Source of the DNA: Sciscionella sediminilitoris
GTDB lineage: Bacteria; Actinomycetota; Actinomycetes; Mycobacteriales; Pseudonocardiaceae
Assembly (NCBI RefSeq): GCF_000737195.2
Contig: NZ_JALM01000020.1
Location: forward strand, 124,001-188,000
Direction of reading: 5' to 3'
Length of the DNA: 64,000 bases
Shown here one piece after another: positions 17,067-24,587 of the stretch. The first letter of the stretch is position 1; each line of letters opens with the position of its first letter. Both the position numbers and the translations under genes were made by a program. Under the pieces are notes generated by a model, which was not told the DNA's origin, searched no databases, and saw nothing but the letters and a program-made list of their open reading frames with translations.

Positions 17067-17788
17067 CGGGCACCACCACCGAGCCGGACCGAGGCCCGTC
17101 CGGCCGCGGCCAGCACCGCGGCACCGACCTGCGCGCCATCCGGGGCGCCATCCGGGGCGCCGTGCTTGAGATAGCTGACCCCGATCGCCCCGCAGCAACC
17201 GTCACCGCCGAACACCGGGGCCGCCACGCACTCGATCCCGGTCGCCGTCACCCCGGAATCCACGGCGAACCCGTCGTGGCGGACCCGGTCCAGTTCGGCG
17301 GCCAGTTCCGCGGACACCGGGACGGAAACCTCCCGGGCATGGGCCAGCTGCGCCTTCCCGACGGCGGTGGTGGCGGCCGCGAGCCGGGCACCGAGCGAGC
17401 TCGCCAGCCCGATGACCGCGCCCGGCGGATCGTGCTTGGCCAGATACACCACCTTGTCGTCGTGCAGCACGGCGAAATGCGAGGTCATCCCCAGCTCCTC
17501 GGTCAGCGCGCGCAGCTCCGACTCCGCGGCACCGACCGGCGTGATCCGGCGCAGATAGGCGCTGCCGACCTCGAAGCTCCGTACCCCGAGGGAATAGCGG
17601 CCGTCCGGGGCGGCGCGCACGAACTCACGCGCGACCAGCGCCCGCAACAGGTTCAGCACACTGCTCTTCGGCAAATCGAGCGCCCTGGCCACATCCGCGA
17701 GGCCGAGGGGTTCCTCGTTCGCGGACAGCAACTCCAGCACATCCAGCGCGCGAGTCACCGAGCGATTCCCGGTCTCCGGATCAGTCAT
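17063..17788 (-). CDS. IclR-family transcriptional regulator
   Basis: A 241-residue IclR-type regulator: a winged helix-turn-helix at residues 8-70 (SVTRALDVLELL, then LADVARALDLPKSSVLNLL), followed by the ligand-binding domain with VYLAKHDPPGAVIGLAS and the C-terminal GIECVAAPVFGGDGCCGAIGVS region. Near the end, a short tandem repeat in DNA (GGGGCGCCATCC twice, at about 17138-17162) encodes GAPDGAPDGA, a plausible slippage site. It is the first gene of a minus-strand series in which the next gene overlaps by GTGA, so regulator and pathway genes share a transcript and the regulator probably controls its own operon. The effector is likely a pathway intermediate. Confidence 0.93.
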   Translation of the reverse strand: MTDPETGNRSVTRALDVLELLSANEEPLGLADVARALDLPKSSVLNLLRALVAREFVRAAPDGRYSLGVRSFEVGSAYLRRITPVGAAESELRALTEELGMTSHFAVLHDDKVVYLAKHDPPGAVIGLASSLGARLAAATTAVGKAQLAHAREVSVPVSAELAAELDRVRHDGFAVDSGVTATGIECVAAPVFGGDGCCGAIGVSYLKHGAPDGAPDGAQVGAAVLAAAGRASVRLGGGAR

Positions 17789-17809
17789 CGGTACCGCACC
17801 ATCACTCGT

Positions 17810-17865
17810 CCGTTCACATATATAAACGCCGTTTCAAAATTGCTCACACAGCTTCCAGTGAACGG
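17810..17865. promoter_or_regulatory. Promoter/operator region of the IclR-led operon
   Basis: In the AT-richer gap upstream of the IclR start, the arms CCGTTCAC (17810-17817) and GTGAACGG (17858-17865) form a perfect 8-bp inverted repeat, and between them lies the short palindrome AAACG-C-CGTTT (17824-17834). IclR proteins usually bind such palindromes upstream of their own gene. No other regulator gene is adjacent. The assignment is positional. Confidence 0.5.
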
Positions 17866-17918
17866 TTCCGGAAGTCAAGCGGTGGGTGCCGGATCTTCGG
17901 CAGGCTCGCGCCGCGCCG

Positions 17919-18953
17919 TCACGCCGGGGGACCCGGCCAGGACTGCCGATGGGCCTGCTCGATGAGCCGCAGCACCTCCACCGCGTCCTGCGGGTCCACC
18001 GGTGGCTCGGCCGTGCCGTTCAGTGCCTGCGCCAGCCGGGTGTAGAAGGCGGCGTAGTCCCCGCGTGGCGGGCGCACCCGGCGTTCCTGCTCCGGGGTGC
18101 CGACCGCCGCCCAGTACCGCTGTTCACGGACGCCGAATCCCTCGTCCCCCGGCAGGGATCCCGCGCGCAGCATGGCCTCCTGCGGATCCGTTCCCCAGAT
18201 CGTGCAGGCCGCGCGCGAGCCGAGCACATGGAACCGTGGGCCGGGCAGCGCCGCGAAGCCGGACAGGAATATCCGCGACCTGGTGCCGTTCGCGTGGCGC
18301 AGCACCACCATCGTGTCGTCATCGGCGCCGCCGCCGCGGGTGACCACATCGGCCCACAGATCCTCGACCGGGCCGAACAACTGCCGCGCCTGGTCGAGCA
18401 GGTGCGGGCCGAGATCGAACAGGATCCCGCCGCCGTCGGCGACCCCGGTCGTGGCCTTCCAATCCCGCTGGCCCTGCGGTTTCCACGACTCGAAGCGCGA
18501 TTCGAAGGTGTGGATCCGGCCCAGTTCACCGGAATCGACGAGATCCCGGACCGCCTGGAAATCGTCGTCCCAGCGGCGGTTCTGGTACACGGTCAGCACG
18601 CGTTCGCGCTCCCGCGCCTTCGCGAGCAGTTCCGCGGCGGCCGTGCTGGAGACCGCGAACGGCTTGTCCACGACGACGTGCATACCGGCATCCAGCGCCG
18701 CGGCCGCGATCTCGGTGTGCGTCGCGGGCGGGGTGCCGATCACGAGCAGGTCCACCTCCCCTGCGCGCCGCAGCAGGGCGTCGAGGTCGGCAAGCACCGT
18801 GACATCCGGGGCGAACGCGCGTGCCTGCGCCGCGCGCTGCGCGTTCGCGGTGACCACGAAATCCAGCGAGTACGCCGGATCCGTGCACAGGAACGGGGCG
18901 TGGAAGTACCGTCCGGATACCCCGAATCCGAAAACCGCGGTGCGGATGCTCAT
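17919..18953 (-). CDS. Gfo/Idh/MocA-family oxidoreductase
   Basis: A 344-residue NAD(P)-dependent oxidoreductase. The N-terminal Rossmann motif is AVFGFGVSGRYFHAPFL, the family signature GMHVVVDKPFAVSSTAAAEL near residue 90 carries the EKP-like lysine (here DKP), and the catalytic-site region DLGPHLLDQARQLFG near residue 185 keeps the G-x-H-x(2)-D arrangement. ATG 18953 is preceded by GGAG. Family members act on sugars, inositols and related polyols. It stands alone: 130 bases from the divergent IclR promoter, and 170 bases from the serine hydrolase gene behind it. A GTG-started reading through that 170-base gap gives no recognisable protein and is not annotated. Confidence 0.92.
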   Translation of the reverse strand: MSIRTAVFGFGVSGRYFHAPFLCTDPAYSLDFVVTANAQRAAQARAFAPDVTVLADLDALLRRAGEVDLLVIGTPPATHTEIAAAALDAGMHVVVDKPFAVSSTAAAELLAKARERERVLTVYQNRRWDDDFQAVRDLVDSGELGRIHTFESRFESWKPQGQRDWKATTGVADGGGILFDLGPHLLDQARQLFGPVEDLWADVVTRGGGADDDTMVVLRHANGTRSRIFLSGFAALPGPRFHVLGSRAACTIWGTDPQEAMLRAGSLPGDEGFGVREQRYWAAVGTPEQERRVRPPRGDYAAFYTRLAQALNGTAEPPVDPQDAVEVLRLIEQAHRQSWPGPPA

Positions 18954-19123
18954 TGTTCGACTCCATCGTGTTCGCGGGCCGTTCGGCCGAGATGCGCTGT
19001 CCGGCGAGGTCTCGCTCGACGGCGATCCGCACCGAAACCTCGTCGCCTTCGTACAGCAGGGTATAGCCGTGCACGACCGGCAGCGCTCCCCCCGGACAGT
19101 CCGTTCACCGCCGCCGGTGCCGG

Positions 19124-20266
19124 TCAGTCCAGGGCCGCGTACACGGCATCGAGAATCGCCGCCTGGCGCGGATCGAAGTGCGCCGAACCGTAGCGGGTGG
19201 GAATCCAGCACAGGGCGAAACCGGCGTCGGGGTCGGCCATGGCCAGTGAACCGCCCGCCCCGCCATGCCCGAAGGCGCGCGGACTGCGCGCGAGCGGGTA
19301 GGTACTACTGGGCTTCTGGAAGGCCAGCGCGAAGGCTGTCTCCTCCAGGATCAGCGCATCGACACCGCGGGCCCGCTCCGCCGTCGCCACCTGGAGCGCA
19401 TCTCGGTTCCACAGCAGGGAATCCCCGCCCCGAAGGGGTGCGCTCAACTCCTCGTAGAGATGCGCGAGATCCCGGGCGGCGGCGAACATGTTGGCGCCGG
19501 GCAGGAAGGCGTCCCGGATCGCCTCGCCATTGACGGCGGGAATCGGGTCGGGCAACGTTTCGGGGATATTGCGCAGAACGCGCGACTGCACGCTGTCGGG
19601 GTCGGCGAAAGCCGCGGCGAGTTCCGGGGTCACTCCCGCCACCGCGTCGCCGGGCGCCGCGAGAACACGGGCGGCGCGGTGCCGCTGTCCGGCCGGCAAG
19701 CCGACGTGCATCCCGGTTCCCAGTGCGTCGTTGATTTCCCGTAACAGCTCGGCGAAACCGTGTCCCGAGGCGTATTCGAACAGGAAGTCGGCGTAGTTCC
19801 CGACGGTCTGCGGGCTGTAGCCGATCCTGGTTCCCGGTTCCCATTCGGGCGCCTGTGCCACCAGCGCGGCGGCGAGCCTTTCCCGGTCCGCCGTGAGCGC
19901 CAGCGGCATCGTGTCATCCAGATACAGCAGACCCGCCTGGTGCGACAGCAGCTGGGACACGGTGATCCCGCGCTTGTCCGCGGTCCCGAACCCGGGCCAG
20001 TACGAGGCCACCGGAGCTTCCGGATCGAGTTGCCCCCTCCCGATCAGCAGCGCGGCGACCGCTGCGATCACGCCCTTCCCCATGCTCTGGATGATCTGCA
20101 GTGTCTGCGCGGTGTACGGCGCGCCCGCTTCGGCATCCGCGAGCCCCCAGGTCTCGTCGAGCACCGCGGTGCCGTCCACGTAGACGCACAGACCGGCTCC
20201 GGCTTCCGGATCGCCGTTCAGCTGTGCCGCGGCGACATCCCGGACCTTCTCGACGTCGAAACTCAT
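19124..20266 (-). CDS. Beta-lactamase-fold serine hydrolase (EstB-type esterase family)
   Basis: A 380-residue serine hydrolase of the class C beta-lactamase/esterase EstB fold. The nucleophile motif SxxK appears as IIQSMGKGVIAA near residue 60, the Tyr-containing second motif as GYSPQTVGNYADFL near residue 150, and the third motif as FGHGGAGGSLAMAD near residue 340 in place of KTG. No signal peptide is visible, so it is an intracellular esterase, amidase or transacylase rather than a beta-lactamase. The ATG at 20266 follows GAGGAG. The gene is divergent from an M24 peptidase, sharing a promoter region with a perfect palindrome, so both may be controlled together and act on the same peptide-like or acylated compound. 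Confidence 0.9.
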   Translation of the reverse strand: MSFDVEKVRDVAAAQLNGDPEAGAGLCVYVDGTAVLDETWGLADAEAGAPYTAQTLQIIQSMGKGVIAAVAALLIGRGQLDPEAPVASYWPGFGTADKRGITVSQLLSHQAGLLYLDDTMPLALTADRERLAAALVAQAPEWEPGTRIGYSPQTVGNYADFLFEYASGHGFAELLREINDALGTGMHVGLPAGQRHRAARVLAAPGDAVAGVTPELAAAFADPDSVQSRVLRNIPETLPDPIPAVNGEAIRDAFLPGANMFAAARDLAHLYEELSAPLRGGDSLLWNRDALQVATAERARGVDALILEETAFALAFQKPSSTYPLARSPRAFGHGGAGGSLAMADPDAGFALCWIPTRYGSAHFDPRQAAILDAVYAALD

Positions 20267-20344
20267 GTGCGCTCCTCGGGTGGTGATGCTCGAACGGGTG
20301 CGAAAACAGCGGCCTTGACTCGTGCTGCCGATCGAGGCCATGCT

Positions 20345-20367
20345 CCATATTAACACCGTTAATATGG
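20345..20367. promoter_or_regulatory. Perfect 23-bp operator-like palindrome between serine hydrolase and M24 peptidase
   Basis: Arms CCATATTAAC and GTTAATATGG are perfectly complementary around a 3-base centre ACC. The site sits in the divergent promoter region, and the right arm runs into the Shine-Dalgarno sequence GGAGG of the peptidase gene, so a protein bound here would block its transcript start. The TetR gene at 21795-22466 is the nearest regulator, but its own operon carries a different repeat, so the binding protein is uncertain. Confidence 0.7.
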
Positions 20368-20378
20368 AGGTGCGGAGT

Positions 20379-21779
20379 ATGAGCTGGACCGACGAAGAGC
20401 TGCGGGATCTCCTGACCGCGACCGGCAGGCGCACACCGCTGGAACTGGTGCGGGCGATGACCGAAGGCTGGCGGGTACCCGCCGCCGAGATCGCGGAGTG
20501 GGCCGGTGCCGCGCCGCGACGGCGACGCAGGGCCGCCATCGCGGCGGACTTCGCCGGCACCATGCTGGTGATCCCCAACGGGCGCGCTCCCTGGCGCACC
20601 GGTGATCTGACCTATCCCTTCCGCCCCGCAACGGATTTCCTGTGGCTGGCGGGCGAGGCCGACCCGGGTTCGGTCCTCGTGATCGACGGTGCCGGAGAGG
20701 CGATCCTGTTCGTGGACGAGCGGCCGGCGCTCGGTCATCCGCTCGCCTATCTCGACGCCGCCCGGGGCGCGATCTGCGATGGCCAGCCCGAACCGCTTTC
20801 CGCGCTCGGAACCCGCCTGGGCCTCGCGGTGCGCCCGATCGGTGAGCTGGATGCCGTGCTGCGGGGAGCGGGACCGGCCCGCACGGTCCGCGGTCTCGAC
20901 CCGCTCGTCGATTCCCTTGTCCCGGAAGACGGACAGGAACTCGAGAAGCAACTCGCCCGCCGGCGTCTCATCAAGGACGACTACGAGATCGCCCGGCTAC
21001 GGGATACGGCACAGGCGACCGTGGCAGGTTTCCGGACCATCGCGCGGAGCCTGCCCGAGGTGCTCGAATACGGCGAACCGTTCGTCGAGGGGCTGTTCAC
21101 CCGGACCGCCCATGCCCACGGCCACGGTGTGGCCTTCACCCCGGTGTGCGGCGGAGGCGCACGATCGACGATTCTGCACTGGTTCCGCAACGACCACACG
21201 ATCGAGCCCGGGGATATCCTGCTGCTCGATGCCGGCGTCGAAGGCGCCGAACGCTACGGATCCGATGTCGCCAGGGTGTTTCCCGTCTCCGGGAAGTTCT
21301 CCGCCGTACAGCGCGAGGTCCATGCGATCATCTCCGCCGCACACCAGGCCACGCTCGAGGCGGTGCGCCCGGGAGTGACCTTCGAGGAGCTGAGCGAGAC
21401 CGCCGCGGCGGTGCTCATCGACGGCCTGAAGACACTCGGAGTACTGCCGAACCGAAGCCTCGGGAATGTTCCCGAGGAGGTCCTCGCCCGGCGCTGGAGC
21501 CTGCACAGCATCGGTCACATGCTCGGCATCGACGTGCACGACTGCACCGTCGTCTTCGGCGAGTACTTCAACCAGCCGCTGGTGGAGGGGCACGTGCTGG
21601 CGATCGAGCCGGGACTCTACTTCTCGCCGTACGACCAGTTCGCCCCCGATCACCTGCGCGGCATCGGGATGCGAATCGAAGACGACCTCGTCGTCACCTC
21701 GAACGGTTGCGAAGTGCTCTCGGCCGGGCTCCCGAGCTCGGCGCCCGAATTCGAGGACTGGCTGCAAACCCTGTCGTGA
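20379..21779 (+). CDS. M24-family metallopeptidase (Xaa-Pro aminopeptidase type)
   Basis: A 466-residue protein with an N-terminal creatinase/prolidase domain and a C-terminal pita-bread catalytic domain. All five dinuclear-metal ligands are present: Asp in LLLDAGVEG, Asp in YGSDVARVFP, His in SIGHMLGIDVHD, Glu in AIEPGLYF and Glu in GMRIEDDLV. It should cleave an N-terminal residue preceding proline, or hydrolyse a related amide, in the cytoplasm. The ATG at 20379 was chosen because GGAGG at 20366-20370 fits it; a longer reading from 20322 would run through the operator. It is divergent from the serine hydrolase and convergent with the TetR gene that ends 15 bases further on. Confidence 0.93.
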   Translation: MSWTDEELRDLLTATGRRTPLELVRAMTEGWRVPAAEIAEWAGAAPRRRRRAAIAADFAGTMLVIPNGRAPWRTGDLTYPFRPATDFLWLAGEADPGSVLVIDGAGEAILFVDERPALGHPLAYLDAARGAICDGQPEPLSALGTRLGLAVRPIGELDAVLRGAGPARTVRGLDPLVDSLVPEDGQELEKQLARRRLIKDDYEIARLRDTAQATVAGFRTIARSLPEVLEYGEPFVEGLFTRTAHAHGHGVAFTPVCGGGARSTILHWFRNDHTIEPGDILLLDAGVEGAERYGSDVARVFPVSGKFSAVQREVHAIISAAHQATLEAVRPGVTFEELSETAAAVLIDGLKTLGVLPNRSLGNVPEEVLARRWSLHSIGHMLGIDVHDCTVVFGEYFNQPLVEGHVLAIEPGLYFSPYDQFAPDHLRGIGMRIEDDLVVTSNGCEVLSAGLPSSAPEFEDWLQTLS

Positions 21780-21794
21780 AGCGGTTTTCGGACG

Positions 21795-22466
21795 TCAGCG
21801 CCTTCCGCGCTGATCGGGATCCAACTCGCGCAGCACCAGATCGAGCTGCTGCTCGAAGCTCGCCTCCCACTCGGGTTTCGCGGCACCACGCAGATAGTCG
21901 CCGAGCACGCCATATCGCTCGAAGCTCCGATGCCGCTCGAGTCGATCCTCGATCGAGGTGGCACAGGGACGGTGATGGTTCGCGTGCGCGACGGCCTCGC
22001 CGACACAGGAGGTCAGCAGCGCCCGGTACAGCACGACGGCCCGTTCGGGCGTCGCCCCCGCCTCCCGCAGATCGGCGAGCAACAGCTGGGCGCAGTCCAT
22101 CTGCGCGGACGGGGACTGTTCCGGCAGATAGCCGACGATCGCGGTGAGCAGGCCGGGGTGCTCGATACCGGCCCGGTGCAGCCGCCGGGCGACGAGGCGA
22201 ACCCGTTCCAGTGGATCCATCCCCTCCTCGATCCGCTGGAGTACTTCCCGGGACACGAACGCGTCCGCGACGGCATCGACCAGCTCGTCCCGATCCCGGA
22301 CGTGGTTGTAGATCGCGGTCGGACTGACCCCGAGCTCCGTGGCGACCGCGCGCAGCGACAGATCGGCGAGACCTGCCCGGTCGGCGACGGACTCGGCGGC
22401 AGCGACGACCGCCTCCCTGGTGAGCCCCACCTGCTCGCCCCTCGAACGGGATTCCGACGCCGACAC
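21795..22466 (-). CDS. TetR-family transcriptional regulator
   Basis: A 223-residue TetR regulator. The helix-turn-helix is at about residues 15-60 (TREAVVAAAESVADRAG, then VATELGVSPTAIYNHVRDRDEL), and the C-terminal half resembles the TetR_C domain found in regulators such as those of lipid and antibiotic stress genes (QMDCAQLLLADLREAGATPER). GTG 22466 is preceded by AAGGAGGGAGC and is preferred over upstream in-frame codons. It is 78 bases downstream of the SDR gene on the same strand and may be the last gene of a two-SDR-plus-regulator unit. Its operators may be the pair at 23298-23348. Confidence 0.92.
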   Translation of the reverse strand: MSASESRSRGEQVGLTREAVVAAAESVADRAGLADLSLRAVATELGVSPTAIYNHVRDRDELVDAVADAFVSREVLQRIEEGMDPLERVRLVARRLHRAGIEHPGLLTAIVGYLPEQSPSAQMDCAQLLLADLREAGATPERAVVLYRALLTSCVGEAVAHANHHRPCATSIEDRLERHRSFERYGVLGDYLRGAAKPEWEASFEQQLDLVLRELDPDQRGRR

Positions 22467-22544
22467 GCTGCTCCCTCCTTCACGATCACGGAGCAGTGGC
22501 TCCGGCTCCGAGCCTAGCCGGTCTCCAGTGCCGGACGAGAGCAC

Positions 22545-23279
22545 TCACACCTGCGCGGAACCCCCATCGGCGAAGAACTCGGCACCGTTGACGTAACTCG
22601 ACGCGTCCGAGGCGAGGAACGTCGTCACGGCGGCGATCTCCTCGGGTTCGGCGAGCCGGCCAAGGGGAACTTCCCCCTCGGCCTGTTCGAGCGCCTCGGG
22701 AGTGACCAGATCGAGAAGACCGGGGGTGCGGGTGGCGCCTGGGGAAACCACATTGACCCGGAAGCCATGGGTGCGCGAGCTGTGCGCCCAGCCACGGGCG
22801 AGGTTGCGGATCGCGGCCTTCGATGCCCCGTAGACCTCGAGTCCCTGATTGGGCCGTGTCGTCGCGGTCGAACCCGTGAGGATCACCGAAGCGTTGGCGC
22901 TCAGCAGCGGCAACGCCTGCTGGAGGGTGAATATCGTTCCCTTGACGTTGGTGGCGAGCATCGAGTCGATCACTTCCTCCGTCGCCTCGCCGAGCGGAGC
23001 CACGGTACCGACCCCGGCATTGGCGACCAGTACGTCGATGCGACCGGCCTGGTCGCGCACCGTTTGGTAGAGCGCGTCGAGCTCCGAGGACACCGAGACA
23101 TCGCAGACCACACCCGTGACGTCCGCTCCGAGCTCGGCGACCGCGGCGTCCAGTGCCTCCTTGCGGCGACCGGTGATGAACACCTTCGCCCCCTCCGCAC
23201 GGAACGCGCGCGCCGTCGCGAATCCGATGCCGATGCCACCTCCGGTGACCACGGCGACCTTTCCCGCCAAGACGGCCAT
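22545..23279 (-). CDS. Short-chain dehydrogenase/reductase
   Basis: A 244-residue classical SDR. VVTGGGIGIGFATARAF is the NAD(P)-binding loop at residues 9-25, VANAGVGTVAP the NAG motif near residue 85, and the catalytic serine and YxxxK pair are in ILTGSTATT and YGASKAAIRNLA near residue 150. ATG 23279 follows AAGGAGGGCGGC. The promoter region contains two copies of a TGGACC-type repeat, so the gene is probably repressed by a TetR protein, most simply the one encoded directly downstream. It reduces a ketone or oxidises an alcohol of unknown identity. Confidence 0.92.
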   Translation of the reverse strand: MAVLAGKVAVVTGGGIGIGFATARAFRAEGAKVFITGRRKEALDAAVAELGADVTGVVCDVSVSSELDALYQTVRDQAGRIDVLVANAGVGTVAPLGEATEEVIDSMLATNVKGTIFTLQQALPLLSANASVILTGSTATTRPNQGLEVYGASKAAIRNLARGWAHSSRTHGFRVNVVSPGATRTPGLLDLVTPEALEQAEGEVPLGRLAEPEEIAAVTTFLASDASSYVNGAEFFADGGSAQV

Positions 23280-23297
23280 GCCGCCCTCCTTCAAGTT

Positions 23298-23348
23298 ATG
23301 GACCATACAGTCCTTAACTCTGTCAGATATGGACCGTATGGTCAATAT
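23298..23348. promoter_or_regulatory. Two operator repeats upstream of the SDR gene
   Basis: TGGACCATACAGTCC starts at 23299 and TGGACCGTATGGTCA at 23330, a shift of 31 bp or about three helical turns. Each is an imperfect palindrome built on GACC-RTAY-GGTC; the second has perfect GACC/GGTC arms. The position just upstream of the SDR start at 23279 fits a pair of TetR operators. Confidence 0.65.
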
Positions 23349-23369
23349 CTGTGAGGGCCTCGCGGAGTG

Positions 23370-24245
23370 TCAGTGCGAGACCGGGTTCTGGCCCTCGGTC
23401 AGCAGTCGTGCTGCTGCGTCGGGGCCGTGCCGGCCGTCGAATTCGCTGAAGGCTTGTTCGATCTCGGTGTGTACCCGTTCGACTAGTGGTTCGAAGTCGC
23501 GGTGGGTGACGATCAGGAATTGGCGTTGCCGCATGGCTTCGAGGACCTGTTCGCCCACGCGGTCCGGATCGGCGCCCTTGGCGAGCAGCGCGCCGTTGGC
23601 GGCGACAGCATCGGTGTTCACCTGCTGTCCGACTAGTTTCGCTTCGGCTTCCGCTGCGGTGGTGTTGATGCGGGTGGCTACCGTTCCCGGTGCGAGCAGG
23701 GACACCGCGATATCGGTTTCCCGAAGTTCCTCGCGCAGCACCATCGAGAATCCGACGCTGGCGAATTTCGAGGAGGTGTAGGCGCCGACGTTGGTCATCG
23801 GTACGAGTCCGGCCATCGAGGCGGTGTTGACGATGTGTGCCCGTCCGCTGTGCTGTTTGAATCGCGGGAGGAAGGTCGAGACCCCGATGAACTGTCCCTC
23901 GATGTTGACCGAGAACACCCAGCGCCACACCGCGAGTGATGTCCGGTCGAGCGGGCCGCCTCCGTTGACGCCCGCGTTGTTGCACAGGATCGAGATCGGC
24001 CCGAGCTGATCCTCGGCCCGGTCGGCCGCAGTCGCCCAGCTGTCGGCATCGCTCACGTCGAGTTGAACAGCCGTCACCGTGCCCCCGGCATCGGTGAGTT
24101 CTTCGGCGATATCGGTGAGCCGAGCCGTGTCGATGTCGGCGAGTGCCACTTTCACGCCCGCGGCGACGAGTGCCCGGCTGATACCGAGGCCGATTCCCGA
24201 TGCCGCACCGGTGACGAACGCTGCTTCTCCTACTGGCCAGGTCAT
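23370..24245 (-). CDS. Short-chain dehydrogenase/reductase (extended C-terminus)
   Basis: A 291-residue SDR. FVTGAASGIGLGISRAL is the cofactor loop, LADIDTARL supplies the Asp expected for NAD preference, CNNAGVNGGGPL is the NAG motif, and the catalytic groups are in VNTASMAGLV and YTSSKFASVGFSM near residue 160. The C-terminal 60 residues (from about MRQRQFLIVTHRDF) extend beyond the minimal SDR fold, as in many actinobacterial SDRs annotated for steroid or lipid-like ketones. ATG 24245 is preceded by AAGGAG. It may be transcribed ahead of the second SDR, although the operator pair between them suggests a separate promoter for that gene. Confidence 0.92.
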   Translation of the reverse strand: MTWPVGEAAFVTGAASGIGLGISRALVAAGVKVALADIDTARLTDIAEELTDAGGTVTAVQLDVSDADSWATAADRAEDQLGPISILCNNAGVNGGGPLDRTSLAVWRWVFSVNIEGQFIGVSTFLPRFKQHSGRAHIVNTASMAGLVPMTNVGAYTSSKFASVGFSMVLREELRETDIAVSLLAPGTVATRINTTAAEAEAKLVGQQVNTDAVAANGALLAKGADPDRVGEQVLEAMRQRQFLIVTHRDFEPLVERVHTEIEQAFSEFDGRHGPDAAARLLTEGQNPVSH

Positions 24246-24587
24246 CGTTGACTCCTTCGGTCGGTGCCGCCGTTCAGGTTCGCGGCGGACTCGGCACTAC
24301 CGTCCGTTGCCGGGATCGGCTGAGGACACCGCCGATCGCGGCGGATGAGCAGGCATCGCCCCGCCGTTCGCGCATTCCGCGGTTTTCGGGGGGCGCGCGA
24401 ATGGCGGGCGAGAATGCCGGGATCTGCCGAGCACGGCGGTGCCACGACCGTTGTCACCCGCCGGATCATGGCCCGAGTTCCCGGATCCCTATCCGATCGA
24501 GGACTGTCCTGGGGTCTGGTCCGGGCCGCGATCGCCGCCCGGAAACGGCGGGTCGCGCACGTTCAGCCACGGAAAGGAAGTCGAAGA
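24246..24587. other. Divergent intergenic region without a gene
   Basis: This 342-base gap separates the minus-strand SDR from the plus-strand zinc dehydrogenase and should hold both promoters. I found no palindrome longer than about 6 bp, no convincing open frame and no RNA-like fold. In-frame upstream extension of the dehydrogenase through this gap gives a low-complexity arginine-rich peptide and is rejected. Confidence 0.6.

Noticed and set aside
18954-19074. Short GTG-started minus-strand reading beginning MHGYTLLYEGDEVS
   Set aside because: Protein-like for about 40 codons but without ribosome site or recognisable family, and it runs out of frame into the oxidoreductase gene; may be a relic, not supportable as a gene.
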